DNA of 43,491 nucleotides from a virus. The notes beneath the pieces were generated by a model. That model had not been told where the DNA came from. It did not search any database and saw only the letters and a list, made by a program, of their open reading frames with translations. The first letter of the stretch is position 1. Each line of letters starts with the position of its first letter. Below are positions 1 through 7,835 of the stretch, one piece after another. The translations under genes and the position numbers were made by a program. Where the stretch lies: positions 1 through 43,491 of the IMG/VR virus record IMGVR_UViG_3300042888_000094; one strand, given 5' to 3'.

Positions 1-89
1 GCATTGGTAACACCACGTTGTAGTGCTGGAACAATGTCTCGATCTCGAATGACCTTGCTGACTAAGCGATGCTCATTGTCAGATGCCAT
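1..89 (-). CDS. DnaB-like replicative helicase, N-terminal fragment (runs off the window)
   Basis: The reading frame opens with ATG at 87-89 and is still open at base 1, giving 29 complete codons. A strong Shine-Dalgarno sequence (AGAGGGGGC) sits five bases upstream. The translated start (MASDNEHRLVSKVIRDRDIV, then PALQRGVT) matches what I recall of the beginning of phage DnaB-type helicases, where this segment precedes the N-terminal helical domain. It lies downstream of a DnaC-like loader and an initiator-like gene, the expected company for a ring helicase. The ATPase domain is outside the window, so the call rests on the N-terminus and context only. Confidence 0.6.
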   Translation of the reverse strand, partial: MASDNEHRLVSKVIRDRDIVPALQRGVTN

Positions 90-102
90 TTAGTGCCCCC
101 TC

Positions 103-519
103 TTACATATTGTCTATTTGTACTCCTGCTGACCCGTATCGTGCAACTCGTCCTGGTATATCAATGACGCCCCGTAGGTTAGCACGGTATGGGAGACCAG
201 CAACTAACTCATCTGGACTCTCATAGAGTTGCCAGTAGTTAAATGGATTCACTACACGTTTCTCTAACTTGTCAAACGCCTTTTCCAGTAATTCTTCTGT
301 CCAACCTTGGTCTTCGTAACCAGCCAACTCAAGTGAGATGCCGTAATTGTTTGCAAGGTTCCACAGTTTGTTTGCGTTCTGTAAATCAATGTTGCCAATC
401 TTGTACTCGATTTTTTTAGATAAAAGTTTTCTAGTTTCTTCTTCAACTAATGCAATCACTACATCAGTTAGGCACACTACCTGGAGAGAGGAGACATTTG
501 AAATGTCCCCGCCTTTCAT
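103..519 (-). CDS. Hypothetical protein, replication module
   Basis: A 138-residue protein that I do not recognise. Its N-terminal third is a mixed helical stretch with a hydrophobic run (VVCLTDVVIALVEEE). The middle is rich in Asn, Leu and Glu, and the C-terminus has a proline/glycine-rich tail (IPGRVARYG). It has no signal peptide, no convincing membrane segment and no cysteine motif. The start codon overlaps the stop of the SWIM-domain gene, and the DnaB-like gene follows 13 bases later, so it is co-translated with replication proteins and may assist them. The Shine-Dalgarno is weak, so a later start is possible. Confidence 0.6.
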   Translation of the reverse strand: MKGGDISNVSSLQVVCLTDVVIALVEEETRKLLSKKIEYKIGNIDLQNANKLWNLANNYGISLELAGYEDQGWTEELLEKAFDKLEKRVVNPFNYWQLYESPDELVAGLPYRANLRGVIDIPGRVARYGSAGVQIDNM

Positions 520-824
520 ATTACTTCTACTTTAGCGTACTTGACCACGAAGTCACGAAACTTCTTAGGGTCATCGCTTGCCTCTACCGCTAAGTCCTCA
601 GAGATTGCTGTAGGAACAAGTATCGAGTAGTGACCATCATTAAATCGCATCTTGTTCTGAACAAATGCTGCGTGCTTGCATGAGGCTGTCTTACGCCACA
701 CAGGGCAGTTGCATCGTGTTTTCTTTGTTTTAGTATCAACTTCAACTTCAAAAATTCCAGCAGCCTGAGCAGAGATAAAGACTTGAACGGTTCTCCAAGG
801 AGACTCCATACTCATACCTCTCAT
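516..824 (-). CDS. SWIM-type zinc-finger protein
   Basis: A small protein (102 residues from the first ATG) with a SWIM zinc signature: C38-x-C40-x8-C49-x-H51 (CNCPVWRKTASCKH). SWIM domains bind zinc and act in DNA or protein binding. Similar short stand-alone proteins occur in actinobacteriophage replication regions. The first ATG overlaps the TGA of the DnaC-like gene (ATGA), which suggests translational coupling. A third in-frame ATG (at 809) has a better-placed AGAGG seven bases upstream, so the true start could be there, giving 97 residues. A role as a DNA-binding accessory in replication or recombination is inferred from context. Confidence 0.75.
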   Translation of the reverse strand: MRGMSMESPWRTVQVFISAQAAGIFEVEVDTKTKKTRCNCPVWRKTASCKHAAFVQNKMRFNDGHYSILVPTAISEDLAVEASDDPKKFRDFVVKYAKVEVI

Positions 825-1543
825 TGTGCTGCTCGCAGGTCAGAACCAATGATAGGGACTCGGATAAATGCTTCGTGTGCGAAACTTGCCATCGCTTCTT
901 TGTACTCCGATTCCCAATCTTCTAGTCTAACATTTGTAGTTACGATTGTGGGCAGAGCCTTGTCGTATCTTAATCTGAGAATCTCGTCAAAAGAACTGTC
1001 ATCATACTTACTCCCATACTCTTTACCGAGATCATCGATAACAAGTATGCGAACATTAAGGAAGTCCAACTTCGAGCGTCCGTGAAAGCCATCAAGTTCA
1101 TAGATCATATTGCGCTTATCATCGTGATCCGCATCGAAGGTGGACTTTTTACGTGATAAGAACTCAGGGTATGTCATGTAATAAATTGGGCGAGTGCTTA
1201 GTCCATAATCTGAGATAGTCAATCCAAGAATCTTTGCAGCCTCTGCATCGTTATCAGGAAGTCTGCGAACAAACTCCATAGCCGCAACTACTGCATGAGT
1301 CGTCTTACCAATTCCTGGACCACCATCAAATAACAGTCCAACACCATTGATACCGATGTTGCCGATCTGCTTGATGACATGACCACCAACTGAGTCATCG
1401 ATCCACGTCGCAACCTCACTAGGAAATTCTCCAGCCCTGTCGATAATATCTTTTGGCTCAAGGCCAAGAAAACGACGTGGGATATTTGAGTTACGAAGTA
1501 ACCAGTGCTTCTTTATCGCAGATAGCGTGTTGATGTCGTACAT
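821..1543 (-). CDS. DnaC-like AAA+ helicase loader
   Basis: This 240-residue ATPase should load the replicative helicase onto DNA. A Walker A motif is at residues 73-81 (DGGPGIGKT), a Walker B motif with the acidic pair at 166-172 (ILVIDDLG), and a sensor-1-like strand ending in TTN at 199-204. Size and layout match the DnaC/IstB family, although the N-terminal helicase-binding part is short. A strong SD (GAGGGGGG) precedes ATG. It lies between an initiator-like protein upstream and a DnaB-like helicase downstream, a standard phage replication arrangement. IstB-type transposition ATPase is the alternative family name, but no transposase is present. Confidence 0.85.
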   Translation of the reverse strand: MYDINTLSAIKKHWLLRNSNIPRRFLGLEPKDIIDRAGEFPSEVATWIDDSVGGHVIKQIGNIGINGVGLLFDGGPGIGKTTHAVVAAMEFVRRLPDNDAEAAKILGLTISDYGLSTRPIYYMTYPEFLSRKKSTFDADHDDKRNMIYELDGFHGRSKLDFLNVRILVIDDLGKEYGSKYDDSSFDEILRLRYDKALPTIVTTNVRLEDWESEYKEAMASFAHEAFIRVPIIGSDLRAAQ

Positions 1544-1561
1544 GATCCCCCCTCAGGATTG

Positions 1562-1888
1562 TTACTTAGTGAATGTGAAAGCGTTATCAACCTTGAAAGT
1601 CAGTGATCCAGTAAATGCTGCTGGCTTTCCTTTTGCATCTAATGCTCCAGTTGCAACCATCTTGACTGACTTGCGAGGTGTGTGCTTAAGGACTTGCTCT
1701 TTTACCCAACGCTTTGCAGCAGATGCGTTCTTCCATGCGGTGTACTCACTGATGCCTTCTGCAGGTTGCATTGAGTTCACGGACTCGCCAGCAGGGCGTT
1801 GTGCACTGACGATAGCAAGCCATCCGCCAGCCTTCTCTGTGTTGAGTGTGATTGTTGCTACAAATGTTGCTTCAACTTTTTTAGCCAT
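1562..1888 (-). CDS. Small basic hypothetical protein
   Basis: A 108-residue protein whose first half looks like beta strands (VEATFVATITLNTEKAGGWL). A Lys/Arg-rich centre (AAKRWVKEQVLKHTPRKSVK) follows, then a C-terminal strand-rich segment. I do not recognise the family. The position between the initiator-like and loader genes and the basic, strand-rich character are compatible with a small DNA-binding accessory, but no diagnostic motif is visible. Its ATG overlaps the last codons of the upstream 47-residue membrane micropeptide. Confidence 0.65.
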   Translation of the reverse strand: MAKKVEATFVATITLNTEKAGGWLAIVSAQRPAGESVNSMQPAEGISEYTAWKNASAAKRWVKEQVLKHTPRKSVKMVATGALDAKGKPAAFTGSLTFKVDNAFTFTK

Positions 1889-2024
1889 TGTTGTTCTCTT
1901 TCTCCAGTAGGTATTTTATATTTTTACGTAGTTCCATGTTCTCTCGCAAAAATAAGATCATCATTAAACATGATCCAGATAGTGCGATCATGATTCCGAT
2001 CAGTGTCCCTGTATCTAAAATCAT
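1881..2024 (-). CDS. 47-residue single-pass membrane micropeptide
   Basis: A short gene with a good SD (AGGAG, six bases upstream). Its ATG overlaps the TGA of the upstream HNH/initiator gene (ATGA), and its stop lies inside the start region of the next gene. The product begins with a short polar N-terminus and a hydrophobic span of about 20 residues (LIGIMIALSGSCLMMILFL). A basic and acidic cytoplasmic-type tail of about 20 residues follows. The layout predicts N-out/C-in insertion. The function is unknown; small membrane peptides in phage early regions can anchor replication complexes or interfere with host membranes, but nothing here decides between these. Confidence 0.65.
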   Translation of the reverse strand: MILDTGTLIGIMIALSGSCLMMILFLRENMELRKNIKYLLEKENNNG

Positions 2025-3280
2025 TGAGTTGCTCCTAATCTTTTTTCATATCGTTCTAACTGTGCACGACCAGACAATGAGTTCTGGAAGACCTTACCAT
2101 CACTGGCCGTTAGGGTGGAGACCTTAACAGATGTATCGACCTTAGCATTGACTTTGTTCAGCCCCAAATTCTCACGGGCTTGATTCATCTTCTTACCAAA
2201 GGATGCTAGGTACAACTTGTAGAGGTGGGGTGCCTCATCGCCAATGTTCTGGAAGTTGCGCTCATCTGCCATAAACAGTTTGAGCAGTTCCAACTCGACT
2301 AGGGCTGTGGTCTGGTACTGCTTACGAAACTTACTAAGTGCTCCCGACAACTGTCGCACGTTGACTGTGCCTGGAAGGAGCGGGTAGCGTTTACCAACTC
2401 GATATGAGAACTCAGCAGCGACATCCATGGGAGTCCATTCATGATCAGGTCGCTTGCCTCTGGTCTTTGGGTCTGACTTGCGGATCTTCGGCTGAACAGC
2501 ATCCCGCTCCTCAACAAGGCCGAAGCCTGCAAGATTGTCTGAATCATCTTCCCATTTTCTCATAGGCACTCGTATCTCTTTCATTGAAACACCTTCGGTG
2601 TTTCTAATATCTTTTAATTGATTACTATCTTTGCTATTAGGTACTAATGGCTTATTAGTAATATGGCTACGTGACTTATAGTCATGTGAGGTGTGGACAT
2701 TATCAGTGTGGACATTTTCAGTACGGACATTCTTGTCCAGTATTTTGTTGCCTTTTGACAGATTGCACAGTGCGTGTGCTGGACGTAAGTTGTCCTCTGT
2801 GTCTGTACCGTTTTTTGACAGTGGTACTACGTGATCAAAATGCAGTCCTCGTTCCCATCCTGGTAGCCCAGTCTGACGTGTAACTGTGAGGTCGATCTCC
2901 TCATCGCAGATGTGGCATTTGGTTCCGTATTTATCAAGCAGATCTTGCTCAGAAAAATCCCAAGAACTTGAGTTCAATCGTTTAGTTTGAGCAGTCACTC
3001 TTGGGTGTGGGTTTTCTGGGTAATGGACAGAGTAGATGTCCACGCCTCGAAACCCATTTGCTCTTCTAGTGCTTTGACGGCTAACCCACCCATGCCCTTC
3101 TAAAGCCACCAGAGCCCTTCTGACGGTCTTTTCACTTACATTGCCAGTCCATACCTGCAACTGCTCAATAGAGACCTTCAGAGTGCCTTCAGAGCCCGTA
3201 TTTTGACATAGCGATACCAATAGCCTGTACTGATAACTTGACAAGTAAGATGTTTGATCTGTTCTTGGTATCTCTATCAT
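2021..3280 (-). CDS. Replication initiator-like winged-helix protein with internal HNH nuclease domain
   Basis: A 419-residue three-part protein. Residues 10-85 form a winged helix-turn-helix of the kind found in phage replisome organisers (VSEKTVRRALVALEGHGWVS). Residues 120-180 carry an HNH endonuclease signature: C122-x2-C125, D149-H150 in FDHVVPLSKNG, N164, and H169-x2-C172-N173 with K176 (HALCNLSK). A polar linker with short NVHT-type repeats follows (about 183-200). Residues 290-400 form a helical C-terminal domain, perhaps DnaD/organiser-like. The start overlaps the previous gene's TGA. A DnaC-like loader follows two genes later, so an origin-binding role is likely. An HNH homing-type insertion, or a genuine nicking function at the origin, are both possible. 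Confidence 0.75.
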   Translation of the reverse strand: MIEIPRTDQTSYLSSYQYRLLVSLCQNTGSEGTLKVSIEQLQVWTGNVSEKTVRRALVALEGHGWVSRQSTRRANGFRGVDIYSVHYPENPHPRVTAQTKRLNSSSWDFSEQDLLDKYGTKCHICDEEIDLTVTRQTGLPGWERGLHFDHVVPLSKNGTDTEDNLRPAHALCNLSKGNKILDKNVRTENVHTDNVHTSHDYKSRSHITNKPLVPNSKDSNQLKDIRNTEGVSMKEIRVPMRKWEDDSDNLAGFGLVEERDAVQPKIRKSDPKTRGKRPDHEWTPMDVAAEFSYRVGKRYPLLPGTVNVRQLSGALSKFRKQYQTTALVELELLKLFMADERNFQNIGDEAPHLYKLYLASFGKKMNQARENLGLNKVNAKVDTSVKVSTLTASDGKVFQNSLSGRAQLERYEKRLGATQ

Positions 3281-3858
3281 TCTTCATCACCGAATGGGTT
3301 GACATCTTTAGAGTCAAACTCCTGCTCCAGCCGTGATGTGATTGTGTCCATCAAGGTGTCTAAGACCGAAGAGGCTATGTAGGCAGCAAAGACATCGATG
3401 AAACCAACAAGGCTCTCCTGCATTGCATCAAAGAGTTCTTCCGTGGTGTCCTCTGTAAAATCCATCTCGATGGGGTTAAGGGTTCCCTTGATGTTCCACA
3501 TCTCAAGTCCAAAATCTTCCAGGGAGTGGAGAGTCATGTGAGCCTCTTCCGAGTCATCCCACGCCATGGCAAGAATGTCATCTGAGGTAATCAAGTTGAG
3601 TAACTCTTTAATCGGATTAGTGCAGATGGTTATCTGGTCTGCTTCTTCCTCTAGCCCATCCATATCGGTCTCTACATCTAAGTAGATCTTAAAATCTATA
3701 CCCTGCTCTTTAACCGCATTGATTGCGGTCTCTGTAAATACCCCTCTAGTAATTACTGGAATAAGTACTTCACTCACATCTTCTTTGCCGAGTAATTCTA
3801 CAAGCGGGTAGTACACATCAGCACTTGGGTCAAAAGTTAATAAAATCATCCGCTTCAT
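3277..3858 (-). CDS. Acidic Rossmann-like hypothetical protein
   Basis: A 193-residue, strongly acidic protein. It starts with a beta-alpha-beta-looking segment (MILLTFDPSADVYYPLVELL) and has a conserved-looking motif in the middle (ILAMAWDDSEEAHMTLHSLE). I associate that motif with small proteins of unknown function in actinobacteriophages. The C-terminal third is helical and ends in an acidic tail (NPFGDEE). There are no catalytic residues I can assign. The fold impression is nucleotide-binding or SLOG-like, but this is only an impression. The next gene's ATG overlaps its stop (ATGA), so it is coupled to the initiator-like protein. Confidence 0.65.
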   Translation of the reverse strand: MKRMILLTFDPSADVYYPLVELLGKEDVSEVLIPVITRGVFTETAINAVKEQGIDFKIYLDVETDMDGLEEEADQITICTNPIKELLNLITSDDILAMAWDDSEEAHMTLHSLEDFGLEMWNIKGTLNPIEMDFTEDTTEELFDAMQESLVGFIDVFAAYIASSVLDTLMDTITSRLEQEFDSKDVNPFGDEE

Positions 3859-3867
3859 GTTGTGCCC

Positions 3868-4137
3868 CTATAGTCGTGGTAGTCGTTGTTGTACAACCCT
3901 TGGTTTATTTAAGTACTTGCTAAGTAGAAGTGCAACTGTAGCAATAGATGGGACAGCGATTATGTAAGTCTTATCGATTTCGCTTTGCGAAAACAATGCT
4001 GCAAAACTTAATGGCAGAGTAAGAAATTTATTCAGTATAGGAATTCCAATAATCCCTGTTGTAACAAGTTCAATGAACTCTATTACATATGTAACTGCTA
4101 TTCCAGAAAGTACAATTGTGATCAGTAGGTCAGTCAT
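3868..4137 (-). CDS. Small membrane protein, holin candidate
   Basis: Taken from the ATG at 4137, this is an 89-residue protein. It has a first hydrophobic segment at about residues 3-33 (LLITIVLSGIAVTYVIEF and the IIGIPI stretch), a second, weaker one around 38-50, and a clear third at about 60-80 (YIIAVPSIATVALLL). A basic C-terminal tail follows (RVVQQRLPRL). An upstream in-frame ATG at 4227 would add 30 residues reading back through the preceding tail gene, and I reject it. Two to three membrane spans, small size and a charged tail are typical of holins, but no endolysin lies next to it. Another membrane role is equally possible. Confidence 0.55.
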   Translation of the reverse strand: MTDLLITIVLSGIAVTYVIEFIELVTTGIIGIPILNKFLTLPLSFAALFSQSEIDKTYIIAVPSIATVALLLSKYLNKPRVVQQRLPRL

Positions 4138-4147
4138 GCCCCAGAGA

Positions 4148-6328
4148 CTACACCTGTTGGCTTGTGTATTCCACTCCTGCGTAAGTTCGCAATCTCCACA
4201 TGGAGTTTGGTGGAACCCACTCATCAAGGGTTAATCCTATACGAGGAACTTTCAATGGCTTGTTTACGTATAGCCGTGTGTACGAGTTATCGTCTGCGCC
4301 TTCCCACACCGCTCCAAATTCACTTGGAAGTGACCCGTCAAAGTACTCAGAAGCAGAAATTCCACGCTCAAATTGCAGGCAGTCTAAATAGAAAGTTCCA
4401 GAACCTCCAGAAAACACGACTTCGTAAGTAACCGCGTCAACAGCGTCTGATCCCACCAAGTCAGTAGCGGTAAATCTAGACCAATCAGTGAAGGTTCCTA
4501 AAGGGTAAACGTCAATTTCCTCTACTACATCTCCTAAAGAGTCACGTGCAATGAAAGAGACAGTCAAATCCTCGGTTGTCTTTACTAGCCCAGAAGCGGT
4601 GTAGTACGTTCCCAACTTTATTGGGAAAGTGTTTGATGTAAAAGTCCAATCATCTGTTGCAACTATCTTGCAACTTTGAGTTCCTGAGTACGCAATGTCA
4701 GAGACATCAATATCTTGAGAAGCGGTTGCTGATCCATCTAAAGTCCAGTTGTCTGTTACGTTTACTTCAAAGGACGGATTCATAATAAAGTTTGTTTTAT
4801 TTGGTTCAATAAAAATGTCAATAGAACGAGCCTCGTCGTAGAGGACAGTGTCACCTAGTTGAACTGAAATTTGATCAATGTAGTAAGTTCCTGCGGCTGA
4901 CCAAGACAGTTTTAATCCAGCATAAATTGCGTCTGTTTCATTGTTAACTGCAGTTCCCGCCTCAGAGGTTGTTGACGTTCCAGTTTGTGTTCCAGCAACA
5001 CTGAAGGTGTTTGTTGTAACTCCTGTTACTGTTGCACTTGTTTTGTTAAATCCAATTGTAGAAAAACCAGTGATTGTTACAGTAGTTCCAGAAATAAATG
5101 TGTGATTGCTATATGTTGTATACGTAATAGTGGAGCCATCTCCTGTTGCAGAGTTTATTGATTGCGATTCCTTGTGTGGAGCACGTATTGTTTGTTCTAT
5201 TTGTTTCCACGTGCCATCTGCAGAGGTTGATGACCCTGCTATTTCTGTTCCTATGATTGTCCCAGTTTTATCGTAAAAAGATATAGAAGGAGTTATAGAG
5301 CCCGAACTTGGTGGTGATTTAATTTGAGAAGATAAAGTGTAAGTTGCACCTGGTTTTACGGGAATCCCTTTAGTGATAGGGGTTGAATTACCCAAAGACA
5401 TTGCGCCAGATGCGGACGCAACAACTTTACAACTGTATACCTCATCAATAACGTTTGTTCCCGATGCTGCAACCTGTTCGTCACTGGAAGTTATGACTGC
5501 ATTAACAGCAGTCCAATTTCCAATTCCTTTGTAAAAAGTAGAGTCTTGAGAAGTCAGTAGTATGTTAGAAGACACTGTTACTACAGGCGCATAACCAGAT
5601 AACGCTTCAACATAGGTCTCTATACCGCTTTGAGTTCCTTTGTTAGCGTACATGTAAAACGCTTCACGAATTAATCTCTTTTGATTTTTTATGGGAAGAT
5701 TTGGCTCTTGATTAAGACCAACATTCGCTGACTCAATAGGAAGAAGAAGATAGGAAGATATATCTGAGGAATGAGTAGGACGCAGTAAATCTAACTCTGT
5801 TAAAAATTGTTCATAGGTAAATGTCATTCCATCAATGAACTTATAGAGAGGTGATGTTTCATCTGTAATTCCTAGAGGACTTTGAATAAGGCTCGTATAA
5901 ACTTTTGGAATAATGTCCATAGTTCTTTTTTGAGCATCATGACTTCCAGGAACAATGTCTGAAATTTTTCCAGCATTGACCCAAACTTTTTGGTCTGTAA
6001 ATAAGAACATAGAGTAATAAATAGGTCTTCCAGAAACAATAGGAATACTATTTAGGTTGTCTACTCCATCTGTAAAATATGTACGGGAGACTGTTCCTAC
6101 ACTAGCCTCTTCTTCCCAAATAATGACTCCGTCTTCAGATGTTTCTGAGAATCCAATTTGATTTCGAACAAGTCTAATCTTTGAAAAAACTCCTGAAGGT
6201 GAGTACCAAGTTAAGAAGGCTGTAGAGAAAGAAAGTATAACAACATCTAGAGGCTCAACAGAGTAGGCAAGGTTTCTTGACTCTCCATATTTTGCTCCAC
6301 CGTAAACAAAATTACCGTATTTAGCCAC
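4148..6328 (-). CDS. gpI-like baseplate/tail protein with carbohydrate-binding-like domains
   Basis: A 726-residue protein starting at GTG with a strong SD (AGGAGG). Residues about 140-260 resemble the P2 gpI / tail protein I type, which links baseplate wedge to fibres (TSPLYKFIDGMTFTYEQFL and KRLIREAFYMYANKGTQSGI). Downstream are two beta-sandwich segments with the look of CBM4/9-type carbohydrate-binding modules. They lie at about 265-500 and 515-680; the second begins NFIMNPSFEVNVTDNW and ends with a typical 'GTFYLDCLQFE' strand. The protein is last in the baseplate operon, so it probably sits at the baseplate periphery and binds surface glycan. The domain boundaries are estimates. Confidence 0.7.
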   Translation of the reverse strand: MAKYGNFVYGGAKYGESRNLAYSVEPLDVVILSFSTAFLTWYSPSGVFSKIRLVRNQIGFSETSEDGVIIWEEEASVGTVSRTYFTDGVDNLNSIPIVSGRPIYYSMFLFTDQKVWVNAGKISDIVPGSHDAQKRTMDIIPKVYTSLIQSPLGITDETSPLYKFIDGMTFTYEQFLTELDLLRPTHSSDISSYLLLPIESANVGLNQEPNLPIKNQKRLIREAFYMYANKGTQSGIETYVEALSGYAPVVTVSSNILLTSQDSTFYKGIGNWTAVNAVITSSDEQVAASGTNVIDEVYSCKVVASASGAMSLGNSTPITKGIPVKPGATYTLSSQIKSPPSSGSITPSISFYDKTGTIIGTEIAGSSTSADGTWKQIEQTIRAPHKESQSINSATGDGSTITYTTYSNHTFISGTTVTITGFSTIGFNKTSATVTGVTTNTFSVAGTQTGTSTTSEAGTAVNNETDAIYAGLKLSWSAAGTYYIDQISVQLGDTVLYDEARSIDIFIEPNKTNFIMNPSFEVNVTDNWTLDGSATASQDIDVSDIAYSGTQSCKIVATDDWTFTSNTFPIKLGTYYTASGLVKTTEDLTVSFIARDSLGDVVEEIDVYPLGTFTDWSRFTATDLVGSDAVDAVTYEVVFSGGSGTFYLDCLQFERGISASEYFDGSLPSEFGAVWEGADDNSYTRLYVNKPLKVPRIGLTLDEWVPPNSMWRLRTYAGVEYTSQQV

Positions 6329-6341
6329 AGGTCAATACCTC

Positions 6342-6725
6342 CTAAGAAGATAAGTCGCCAGAAAGCAACCATACATCAGAAGCAGTTTTTAATAATCGTG
6401 CTTCCGCGTACCGCCCAGAAAGGTTTACATAACTACTCTTAGAGTTTAAAGTTACTCCAACTGCTGCGGCAATAGTTACTGCACCTGTTCCAATTTGTGA
6501 GACTACAAAAGTTTGTCCTACAGAGAAGTTGTATGTGCTATCTGCTGGAATAGTTATTGTTACTGGACTGCTATTAGTAGTAAGTAGGGCCTTACCAGTG
6601 TCGTTTACCCCTAAGGTATGAGTTGTATTTGTGACAGTTGTAATTCCTCGTTGATGTGTTTGTGGGACAGCAGATGCGACCGCTACCCAATCAGAACCAG
6701 ACCAAACATACGATGCTTTTGCCAT
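6342..6725 (-). CDS. Small tail tip protein with reusable beta-rich domain
   Basis: A 127-residue protein. A short N-terminal 'YVWSGSDWVAV' segment, similar to those that begin fibre proteins here, is followed by a beta-rich domain of about 95 residues. The pattern (VTITIPADSTYNF, then VGQTFVVSQIGTGAVTIAAA, ending WLLSGDLSS) recurs at the C-termini of the 159-aa collagen-like protein (26722-27201) and the 1125-aa fibre (33604-36981). It lies between two fibre-like baseplate genes, so it is probably a small virion decoration or fibre tip. It has no enzymatic motif. Confidence 0.65.
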   Translation of the reverse strand: MAKASYVWSGSDWVAVASAVPQTHQRGITTVTNTTHTLGVNDTGKALLTTNSSPVTITIPADSTYNFSVGQTFVVSQIGTGAVTIAAAVGVTLNSKSSYVNLSGRYAEARLLKTASDVWLLSGDLSS

Positions 6726-6726
6726 G

Positions 6727-7299
6727 TCATGCTCCCATCAACATAAAGGTCTCATTAAAGGTGCTACTCGCAACGGCAGTTGTAGAGATGTCAACATCTA
6801 CCGAAGAGTCTACCCATATAGTTCCAGCAGCAAAAGATGACCCTGTTGGTTGGGTGCTCGCATAAATCACTGGAACTAATTCTTTAGAACGAGTAAAGAT
6901 GTGACCACTTGCACTTACGTAAGTAACTTCTGAGTTACTAGAATTTTTAAATGTTGCAATATTTGCTGTTTGACTTGAAGCGGCTTTTACAGTCAATCCA
7001 ACAACGCTAGTTCCACTAGAAGTGATTACTGATCCACCACTAAGAGAGACAAAGTCTCCGTATATCTTACCTAGACCATATTCAATATTGACAAGACGGT
7101 CTTTTAAAGTATCCCAAGTTATTGTGACTTGATCAAATTCGCCAACCCAACCACTATTAGTACGAATGGAAGTTCCTAGATTTGATGCGATTGCGGTTAC
7201 TTCTTCTTGAAGACTGTTTACGTGCTCGGCAAGTACAGTGTCAGAAAAGTCCACCTTTGCGAGAAAGGGCTTTACCTGCGTTGGGTATGATGCTGTCAC
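6727..7299 (-). CDS. Baseplate-associated fibre-like protein
   Basis: A 190-residue protein with a GTG start and an AAGGA SD. The N-terminal 70 residues (VDFSDTVLAEHVNSLQEEVT) look like a helical baseplate-attachment part. Residues 80-150 are a repetitive beta-rich stretch (SQTANIATFKNSSNSEVTYV) of the type found in trimeric fibres. The C-terminus is a short strand ending TFMLMGA. It follows the gp5-like spike gene and precedes the gpI-like gene. A short fibre or tail-pin role is inferred from position. Confidence 0.6.
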   Translation of the reverse strand: MTASYPTQVKPFLAKVDFSDTVLAEHVNSLQEEVTAIASNLGTSIRTNSGWVGEFDQVTITWDTLKDRLVNIEYGLGKIYGDFVSLSGGSVITSSGTSVVGLTVKAASSQTANIATFKNSSNSEVTYVSASGHIFTRSKELVPVIYASTQPTGSSFAAGTIWVDSSVDVDISTTAVASSTFNETFMLMGA

Positions 7300-7358
7300 T
7301 GTGTGTTTCCTTCCAGACTTGTCAGTCTATTTTCTCTGGTTTGCCCTCTAATTACTTG

Positions 7359-7835
7359 CTAAACCCCATGGCTGTGGGTAATGTCTGCTTTCCCAGGCAT
7401 CTGCTGCTCTAAAGATGTAATGCGTTCTTCGTGATTTTTAAGTTTGTTTGCCATTAGTAGGAGCGTGTCAGTAAGGTCAACTTCCTTAGTTCCGTCAGGC
7501 ATATCATTTATTTTTAAATACGGAGTTAGAGAAGTAACAACTATTGAGTTATCCAAAGGTTTTACAAATATAACTTTGTTATTACCCTGGTTCCTGCCAA
7601 AAGCCCCAAACCACACGGGGTATTCAGGGTCTCCACCTAGGTAAGTTACCCAGACACCTTGCCCAATAACAGGGACCTGAGTGTGAATGCTAGAAGGTTC
7701 CATAGGCCAAGCCCAGTCTGTAATTTCATTACCTGTAGTCTGAACTTGTACTTGTAGACGTCGTTGACTTTCTGGGTCATTATTGTTCTTCACTACACCA
7801 CGATAAACGCCGTAAAGTCGTTTAATTGGGTCCAT
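7359..7835 (-). CDS. Baseplate spike/hub OB-fold protein (gp5/gpV-like)
   Basis: A 158-residue protein beginning with an OB-fold typical of gp5/gpV/VgrG spike bases. Signature pieces are YGVYRGVVKNNNDPESQRRL, DWAWPMEPSS and the G-x-GVWVTYLGGDPEYPVWFG strand pair (about residues 1-85). The rest is a helical linker and a His-containing end (THSHGV). There is no long triple beta-helix needle, so the spike is short or finished by another protein. The start abuts the baseplate J stop, consistent with a co-assembled baseplate core. Confidence 0.8.
   Translation of the reverse strand: MDPIKRLYGVYRGVVKNNNDPESQRRLQVQVQTTGNEITDWAWPMEPSSIHTQVPVIGQGVWVTYLGGDPEYPVWFGAFGRNQGNNKVIFVKPLDNSIVVTSLTPYLKINDMPDGTKEVDLTDTLLLMANKLKNHEERITSLEQQMPGKADITHSHGV

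Noticed and set aside
4138-4227. Thirty-residue N-terminal extension of the small membrane protein
   Set aside because: It reads back through the 3' end of the gpI-like gene, is Cys/Trp-rich without hydrophobic character, and the hydrophobic protein starts naturally at the ATG at 4137.
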